From: Melioribacteraceae bacterium 4301-Me
GTDB taxonomy: Bacteria; Bacteroidota; Ignavibacteria; Ignavibacteriales; Melioribacteraceae
Length of the DNA stretch: 64,000 bases
Reading direction: 5' to 3'
Assembly: GCA_041538185.1 (NCBI GenBank)
Contig: JBGORM010000001.1
Span: forward strand, 124,001-188,000
Each line of letters begins with the position of its first letter. The first letter of the stretch is position 1. Made by a program: the position numbers and the translations under genes. The notes beneath the pieces were generated by a model. The model was not told the origin of the DNA. It was given only the letters and a program-made list of their open reading frames with translations, and searched no databases. This document shows positions 59,143-64,000 of this stretch, one piece after another.

Positions 59143-60531
59143 ATGAATATACTACTGGTTTCACCATACCGTGGAGCCATCTTTGAGTTTTCTGGCGTTA
59201 AAATGCAACCGCTCGGTGTTTCTTATATTGGCGCTGCATTAAAACACGCTGGGCACAATGTTCAAATAGAGCTTTTGGAAAATTCAGATTCCGTTCCGGA
59301 TTTTACAGGAGCCGATGTTGTTGGTATTTCTTGCAATACCGTTCAATTTAACGCTGGGTTAAGAGTTGCAAAAGCTGCAAAGGAAGAAGGCAAAATTGTT
59401 ATTATGGGTGGACCACATCCTACAAGCAGTCCGGAAGAAGCCCTACGCAGCGGCTATGTAGATTATGTTGTACGAGCAGAAGGCGAAGTTACTGCTGTTG
59501 AATTGTTGGCGGGAATAAAGTCCGGCAAGAATTTTAATCCGCGGGATGTTTTGGGCATCTCTTATATAAATAAGGAAGCTGGAACAATTGTTCATAATCC
59601 AAACCGCCCTTTTATTCAAAATCTTGATAACATTCCTTTCCCCATAAGAGAAGCTAATTGGAGATATAGCAAAGAAAGCAAATCAATTAATACTGGGGAG
59701 ATTGAATATCCTTTAATAACATCACGTGGATGTCCTTACGGTTGCAATTTTTGCGATGTACATTTATTAGCCGGCAGAAAATTTCGCGCCCGCTCAATCG
59801 AAAATACAGTAAGAGAAATTGAAGAAATTATAACAAAGTATAACACCGAACGAATTTTAATTGTTGATGACATAATTAATTTTGACAACGAAAGACTTAT
59901 TGAATTATTTGAGACTTTAATAAAAAGAAATTTGCCTGTCGTCCGCTGGGTTATGGGAAGGTCTGATCACCTTGTCAAAAATCCTAAAACAGCCGAAGTA
60001 ATGGGCAGAGCCGGCGTCCGTCAAATGTTTCTCGGCATCGAAAGTCCAAATGAACGGATATTAAAAGCGTACAAAAAAGGCGGCAAAATTTCGCTGGGCT
60101 ATTCTGTAAAAGCTGTTGAACTATTAAAGCAAAATGATATTGAAACATGGGGTGCTTTTCTTCTCGGCGAACCATCGGAAACCGAAGAAGATATTAAAAG
60201 GACAATTGACTTTGCAAAATTTATAAACCCCGGCATAGCACAGTTTTCTATTTTAACGCCGTATCCCGGAACAGGCCTGTGGCACGATGTTGAGAATAAA
60301 ATCTTTACAAAAGATTGGGATAAATACGATGCGATGCACTCGGTCTTCATGACAGATAATATAGAGCCAGAAGTTTTAGAGAAAATGCTTATGAAGGCAT
60401 ACATCAATTTCTACCGGCAGCCGAAACGAATTTTACATGAAATATTTAACAAGAATCATTACGGAAGACCGGACTTAAAAAGAATTTTTGAAATTCTAAA
60501 AGCACTTAAAATAGTTTTTAGCAATGCTTAA
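59143..60531 (+). CDS. B12-binding domain radical SAM protein
   Basis: 462 residues: an N-terminal cobalamin-binding domain ('QPLGVSYIGAALKHAGHNV', 'GADVVGISCNT'), a radical SAM core with 'ITSRGCPYGCNFCDVHLLAG' (C-x3-C-x2-C), and a C-terminal region with 'GAFLLGEPSETEEDIKRTI'. This is the BchE/HpnP-type layout; members methylate or modify small molecules, and many are uncharacterised. The next gene (MlaE) begins at the base after its stop, so it may be co-transcribed. Confidence 0.9.
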   Translation: MNILLVSPYRGAIFEFSGVKMQPLGVSYIGAALKHAGHNVQIELLENSDSVPDFTGADVVGISCNTVQFNAGLRVAKAAKEEGKIVIMGGPHPTSSPEEALRSGYVDYVVRAEGEVTAVELLAGIKSGKNFNPRDVLGISYINKEAGTIVHNPNRPFIQNLDNIPFPIREANWRYSKESKSINTGEIEYPLITSRGCPYGCNFCDVHLLAGRKFRARSIENTVREIEEIITKYNTERILIVDDIINFDNERLIELFETLIKRNLPVVRWVMGRSDHLVKNPKTAEVMGRAGVRQMFLGIESPNERILKAYKKGGKISLGYSVKAVELLKQNDIETWGAFLLGEPSETEEDIKRTIDFAKFINPGIAQFSILTPYPGTGLWHDVENKIFTKDWDKYDAMHSVFMTDNIEPEVLEKMLMKAYINFYRQPKRILHEIFNKNHYGRPDLKRIFEILKALKIVFSNA

Positions 60532-61308
60532 ATGAAAAAACTTATAGAAAATATCGGCGCTTACACAATATCCGCTTTTACCAAAATTGGAAAGATAGCA
60601 ATCTTAACATATCAGTCGTTTATATCTATTTATAAAGCGCCGAAATATATTCAGCAGATTGTAGAACAGTTTATTTATATTGGCAGAAGATCGTTAGTTT
60701 TAGTTATTGTCATTTCTATATTCGTTGGGTTGGCAATTGGGGTTGAAGTTGGATTTCAGATGACCGAATTTACGCCTCACTGGACTGCGGGTGGATTAAT
60801 ATTAAGGACAATATTAATTGACATTGGGCCTCTAACACTTGGTTTGGTATTATCGGGCAGAGTTTCAGCAGGTGTTGCATCGGAACTGGGTACTATGAAG
60901 GTCACGGAACAGATAGACGCTTTACGCAGCTTTGCGATTGATCCAGTAGAGTATTTAGTAACTCCACGTTTAATAGCGGCAATGTTTGCAGTGCCTACTT
61001 TATTAATATTTTCAAATTTTATTTCAATTTATTTCGGCTATTATTCATGTCGTATGACAATAAACCTTACTTGGAACGCTTTCGTAAAGGGTCTCCGTTT
61101 TTCATACAATTTTAAGGATATAATTATAAGTCTTATAAAAGCATTTACATTTGGAGTAGCCATAGTTGTCTCAGGCGCATTTTATGGACTAAATTCCCAA
61201 CGCGGCGCTAAAGGCGTTGGGAAAGCCACAACTCAAGCTGTTGTTCTGGCCTCCATAATGGTTTTTATTTTAAGCTATTTAGTATCATTAATTATGTTTT
61301 ATATATGA
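60532..61308 (+). CDS. mlaE: MlaE-type lipid ABC transporter permease
   Basis: 258 residues with about five helices; 'RTILIDIGPLTLGLVLSGRVSAGVASELGTMKVTEQIDALRSFAIDPVEYLV' is the MlaE signature. With MlaF and MlaD it moves phospholipids between inner and outer membranes. It overlaps mlaF by 4 nt (ATGA). No MlaB or MlaC genes are visible in this window. Confidence 0.93.
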   Translation: MKKLIENIGAYTISAFTKIGKIAILTYQSFISIYKAPKYIQQIVEQFIYIGRRSLVLVIVISIFVGLAIGVEVGFQMTEFTPHWTAGGLILRTILIDIGPLTLGLVLSGRVSAGVASELGTMKVTEQIDALRSFAIDPVEYLVTPRLIAAMFAVPTLLIFSNFISIYFGYYSCRMTINLTWNAFVKGLRFSYNFKDIIISLIKAFTFGVAIVVSGAFYGLNSQRGAKGVGKATTQAVVLASIMVFILSYLVSLIMFYI

Positions 61309-62048
61309 TAGAGATTTATCAACTATATAAATCTTTCGACAAACTCGCAGTATTAAAAGGCGTCGATTTAACTATATACGATGGCGAAATATTATCCATC
61401 ATAGGCAAAAGCGGCGTGGGTAAATCTGTGCTGATAAAGTCAATTATTAATTTAATTGAACCGGACTCCGGGAAAATTATTATAGACAATATTGATGTAA
61501 CGGGTTTTTCAGAAAAACAATTCAATAAAATAATCCGTCCCAAATTTAGTTATGTTTTTCAGAATGGAGCGCTGTGGGATTCGCTTACTGTAGGCGGAAA
61601 TATAGACCTTGCTTTACAAATTGAACGCTGTTTGGATGAGAAAGAAAGAAAACTCAGAATTAAAGAAAGTCTTCACATGGTTGAGCTTGCTGATATTGAG
61701 AATGTATATCCCGATGAATTAAGCGGTGGCATGCTTAAAAGAGTTTCTATTGCAAGAGCCATTGCCACTAGGCCCAAATATTTACTTTACGACGAACCTA
61801 CTACTGGTCTTGATCCTGTACTTGCTAATGTTATCAACAATTTAATTAAAAAATTAAATGATGAATTGGGAATTACATCTGTTATAATTACACACGATAT
61901 TCTGGGAGCAAAAAATATTTCCGACCGCATAGCTATGTTGTATGATGGTAGAATAATTTTAACTTGTCGCGCTGATGAGATGAAAAGTCAAGATAACGAG
62001 ATATTTAACGATTTTATTAAAGGCAAGGTGATTTTCGATGACAACTAA
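61305..62048 (+). CDS. mlaF: MlaF-type ABC transporter ATPase
   Basis: 247 residues: Walker A 'GKSGVGKSVLIKSI', signature 'LSGGMLKRVSIARAIA', and Walker B 'YLLYDEPTTGLDPVLAN'. It overlaps mlaE by 4 nt and mlaD by 11 nt, so translation is coupled. It powers lipid movement through MlaE. Confidence 0.94.
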   Translation: MIEIYQLYKSFDKLAVLKGVDLTIYDGEILSIIGKSGVGKSVLIKSIINLIEPDSGKIIIDNIDVTGFSEKQFNKIIRPKFSYVFQNGALWDSLTVGGNIDLALQIERCLDEKERKLRIKESLHMVELADIENVYPDELSGGMLKRVSIARAIATRPKYLLYDEPTTGLDPVLANVINNLIKKLNDELGITSVIITHDILGAKNISDRIAMLYDGRIILTCRADEMKSQDNEIFNDFIKGKVIFDDN

Positions 62049-62901
62049 ACAGAACGAATTTATAATCGGTATTACTATTTCCCTTGCAGTTATTATGCTT
62101 ATTGCTACTACACTTTGGCTTGGCAAATCCAACTTTCTTTCTAAAGGAATGCAGCTGAATTTAATAGTAGAAAATGCTGATGGAATTCAAAAAGGCGACG
62201 AGATTTATTTCAGAGGTGTAAAAATCGGCAACGTGCTTGAAAGTTCTATTGTTAGAAACGGGGTTGTGTTAAATCTAAAAATTGATGAGATAGATAAAAT
62301 CCCAATTGACTCAAAATTTGAAATATGTGATTTCAGTTTAATCAGCGGCAAGGCAATTCAAATTGAACCCGGCATTTCGAATCAATACTTTCTACCCGGA
62401 GACACCGTAAAAGGAAGTACTGCTTACGGAGTTAACCAGGCAATCGCTTCAATAAAAGATTTGACTCCAAAGATAAACAAGGTTCTTTCCAATTTGGACG
62501 CTTTAACCGGCAACGAAGTAAAAGACAAAGTAGAGCTTACATTAAATAATTTGAACTGTACGATTTCTCATTTGAATAATGAAGTAAACGGAAACCTTAA
62601 AAATATTTTAGCTATCATAAACGATATTACTTCCAACAACAAAGGTCATATTGATTCTTTATTTTTATCGCTTAATAATAACTCCGTCGAGCTTTCTAAA
62701 TTTTTGAATAAATCGTCTGATGCCGTTGAACAGCTTAATTCGCTGCTTACAAGTATGAATGAAGGCAAAGGAAGTCTTGGCAGCCTTTTAAAAAATGATA
62801 CTTTATATCATAATCTTACCCATTCGATTTCTTCTATTGATTCGCTTGTAACTGATATTAAAAGAAATCCCAAAAAATATATTAACGTGAGTGTGTTTTG
62901 A
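62038..62901 (+). CDS. mlaD: MlaD/MCE domain lipid-binding protein
   Basis: 287 residues: an N-terminal membrane helix (about 8-26), an MCE domain ('GMQLNLIVENADGIQKGDEIYFRGVKIGNV' ... 'GKAIQIEPG') and a helical C-terminal region (about 145-280) with long coiled-coil stretches. It forms the periplasmic lipid channel or gate. The first ATG falls inside mlaF. Confidence 0.92.
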   Translation: MTTKQNEFIIGITISLAVIMLIATTLWLGKSNFLSKGMQLNLIVENADGIQKGDEIYFRGVKIGNVLESSIVRNGVVLNLKIDEIDKIPIDSKFEICDFSLISGKAIQIEPGISNQYFLPGDTVKGSTAYGVNQAIASIKDLTPKINKVLSNLDALTGNEVKDKVELTLNNLNCTISHLNNEVNGNLKNILAIINDITSNNKGHIDSLFLSLNNNSVELSKFLNKSSDAVEQLNSLLTSMNEGKGSLGSLLKNDTLYHNLTHSISSIDSLVTDIKRNPKKYINVSVF

Positions 62902-62938
62902 TGGGTAATCTTGTTTTGAAAAAACATAAAGATTAAAA

Positions 62939-63391
62939 ATGAAAGTCAAAGATATTCTCACCGAAAATGCTTTTACAGTATATCCAAATACTTCTCTAAA
63001 AGAGGTAATAAGAATATTTCACGAAAACAATTTAACGTCGCTAGTAGTTGTTAATGAGCACAATGAAGTAGTTGGTATGGTTACCTATTCCGATTTGTTC
63101 AGATATTTATTCCCCGATTATAATGAAATAGCCAACCACGGCGAATATCTATTTGATCCTCACTCCATTGAATTAAGAAACAAACCATATCTAGATAAAC
63201 CGATTAAAGACTTCATGATAAAATCCCCCGAATCTATTGATTCTGAAAAGCCGGCAATTGAAGCCGCCGCAATAATGAAATCTTACAAAATTAAACAGCT
63301 GCCTGTAACAGAAAACGGAAAGTTAATAGGTATAATTACAATTAAAGAACTTCTAAAAATCTTCGTTATAGAAAAACTAAAAAACATGTAA
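62939..63391 (+). CDS. CBS-domain pair protein
   Basis: 150 residues: two CBS domains, 'VKDILTENAFTVYPNTSLKEVIRIFHENN' ... 'VVGMVTYSDLFRYLF' and 'IKDFMIKSPESIDSEKPAIEAAAIMKSYKIKQLPV' ... 'GIITIKELL'. CBS pairs bind adenine nucleotides and sense energy or regulate partners. It stands alone between mlaD and the CBM48 gene. Confidence 0.92.
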   Translation: MKVKDILTENAFTVYPNTSLKEVIRIFHENNLTSLVVVNEHNEVVGMVTYSDLFRYLFPDYNEIANHGEYLFDPHSIELRNKPYLDKPIKDFMIKSPESIDSEKPAIEAAAIMKSYKIKQLPVTENGKLIGIITIKELLKIFVIEKLKNM

Positions 63392-63415
63392 AATAATTAA
63401 CTATAGGAGGGTATA

Positions 63416-63721
63416 ATGCCTTTAAAAAAAGAATACTCGAAAGACAAAGCAATTTGCAAAGTAACTTTCATTTTACCAAAGGAAATTGCAGAACAATTTG
63501 AGGAAGTTGCTTTAGTTGGTGATTTTAATAATTGGGATCCTAAAGCGAATTTATTTTATTGTATGAGTAGAGGTGTTCACGTTGTTTCAATTGAACTTGA
63601 AGCGGGCAAAGAATATCAGTTCAGATACCTGGCAGATGGTGAAGTGTGGTTAAATGAAGCCGAAGCAGATAAACATGTCGCTACACCTTATGGTTCTGAA
63701 AACAGTGTGATAGTTTTATAG
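63416..63721 (+). CDS. Glycogen-binding/CBM48 domain protein
   Basis: 101 residues: 'KVTFILPKEIAEQFEEVALVGDFNNWDPKANLF' ... 'KEYQFRYLADGEVWLNEAEADKHVATPYGSENSVIVL'. The 'GDFNNWDP' motif is typical of the CBM48/AMPK-beta-like glycogen-binding module. Such free-standing modules may target other proteins to glycogen or be adaptors. It has a strong AGGAGG ribosome-binding site. Confidence 0.88.
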   Translation: MPLKKEYSKDKAICKVTFILPKEIAEQFEEVALVGDFNNWDPKANLFYCMSRGVHVVSIELEAGKEYQFRYLADGEVWLNEAEADKHVATPYGSENSVIVL

Positions 63722-63755
63722 GAGTTAAAAAATATTATTAAGAGGGGATAGAAAA

Positions 63756-64000
63756 ATGAAAGCCCGTAATTTGTTTTTAGGAATTTTATTATTAGTTGGG
63801 TATTCATATGCTCAACAAAGTACCGGGTTACTCAGTAAATGGGTGCATCCTGGCAATGATATGATAAAAGAGAACGGATATCAGAGCGCACAAACCTGCG
63901 CAGTTTGTCACCAAGACGCTCTAGACGAAATAACACAGTCTGTTCACTGGTATCTTGCCTCTCCAATTAGGAACGTTCAAGGATTACCTGACAGTTCTTG
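63756..64000 (+). CDS. c-type cytochrome, 3' end outside the window
   Basis: The ATG at 63756 with AGAGGGGAT ribosome-binding site begins a signal peptide ('NLFLGILLLVGYSYAQ'), then a heme-binding CxxCH at 'QTCAVCHQDAL'. It runs to the window edge, so only one heme site is visible and the total number is unknown. Likely a periplasmic multi-heme or di-heme cytochrome. Confidence 0.8.
   Translation, partial: MKARNLFLGILLLVGYSYAQQSTGLLSKWVHPGNDMIKENGYQSAQTCAVCHQDALDEITQSVHWYLASPIRNVQGLPDSS

Overview
The window is an AT-rich bacterial chromosome segment with almost all genes on the + strand. Its protein repertoire includes Sec-type secreted proteins ending ...FAQ/...YSQ, many outer-membrane beta-barrels, a 'PNGGE' repeat lipoprotein, an HU-SPOR membrane protein and several ExbB/ExbD/TonB, TolC and RND modules. 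This style suggests the Bacteroidota/Chlorobi side of the tree, most likely an Ignavibacteria-like organism. That assignment is inference from protein style; no rRNA or other phylogenetic marker is present.

Layout. (1) About 0-12 kb is an envelope region: a TPR protein, a beta-barrel, an HU-SPOR membrane protein, ExbB, ExbD and TonB on +, a small four-gene membrane/NHL cluster on -, and a nine-repeat lipoprotein. (2) A tRNA-Gln(CTG) at 12569-12641 marks the left edge of a long accessory island. (3) 12.9-24.4 kb is a large arsenic cluster: arsR, a CxxC AhpD-like protein, arsM, an FmdB-like zinc ribbon, arsD, arsA, two YlbF-like proteins with Cys-Cys tails, an ArsP/DUF318 permease, a GxxExxY gene inside inverted repeats, arsC, acr3, an acr3-like permease, a tandem Usp, a thioredoxin-like protein, a CoA-binding protein and a second arsR. 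(4) 24.4-34.6 kb holds a small HdrA-like protein, a two-cluster ferredoxin, a ProC-like reductase, DUF169, chrA and a TolC/adaptor/RND pump that is interrupted by an IS200-type transposase and REP-like palindromes. (5) 34.8-43.6 kb holds a Cys/His-rich secreted protein, a second ferredoxin, several thioredoxin-fold proteins (one broken), a CcdA-like electron carrier, a TetR regulator, and two FmdE proteins bracketing a TauE/SafE permease and a porin. (6) 43.9-54.4 kb holds a histidine kinase and sigma54-type response regulator, an SPW-type membrane protein, a paralogue of the Cys/His-rich secreted protein, and a second TolC/adaptor/RND pump. (7) 55-64 kb holds a radical SAM gene whose 5' end needs a -1 frameshift, a MATE pump, a beta-barrel, a B12-type radical SAM protein, an MlaE/F/D lipid-transport operon, a CBS protein, a glycogen-binding-module protein and the start of a c-type cytochrome.

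How it fits together. The island combines detection (two ArsR, one TetR, one two-component pair), chemical conversion (ArsC reduction, ArsM methylation), chaperoning and export (ArsD/ArsA, ArsP, two Acr3-type carriers, ChrA, two RND pumps) and thiol or Fe-S redox proteins. Four families of dispersed palindromic repeats were seen only between about 15 and 57 kb, suggesting that this part was assembled or reshuffled piecemeal.

Most interesting points: the repeated Cys-Cys tails on otherwise unrelated proteins of the ars operon; the GxxExxY cassette and its gene-less palindromes; the radical SAM gene with a U UUU UUA slippery heptamer at codons 2-4; the paralogous Cys/His-rich secreted proteins next to both RND pumps; and the FmdE pair around a TauE/porin transport unit.
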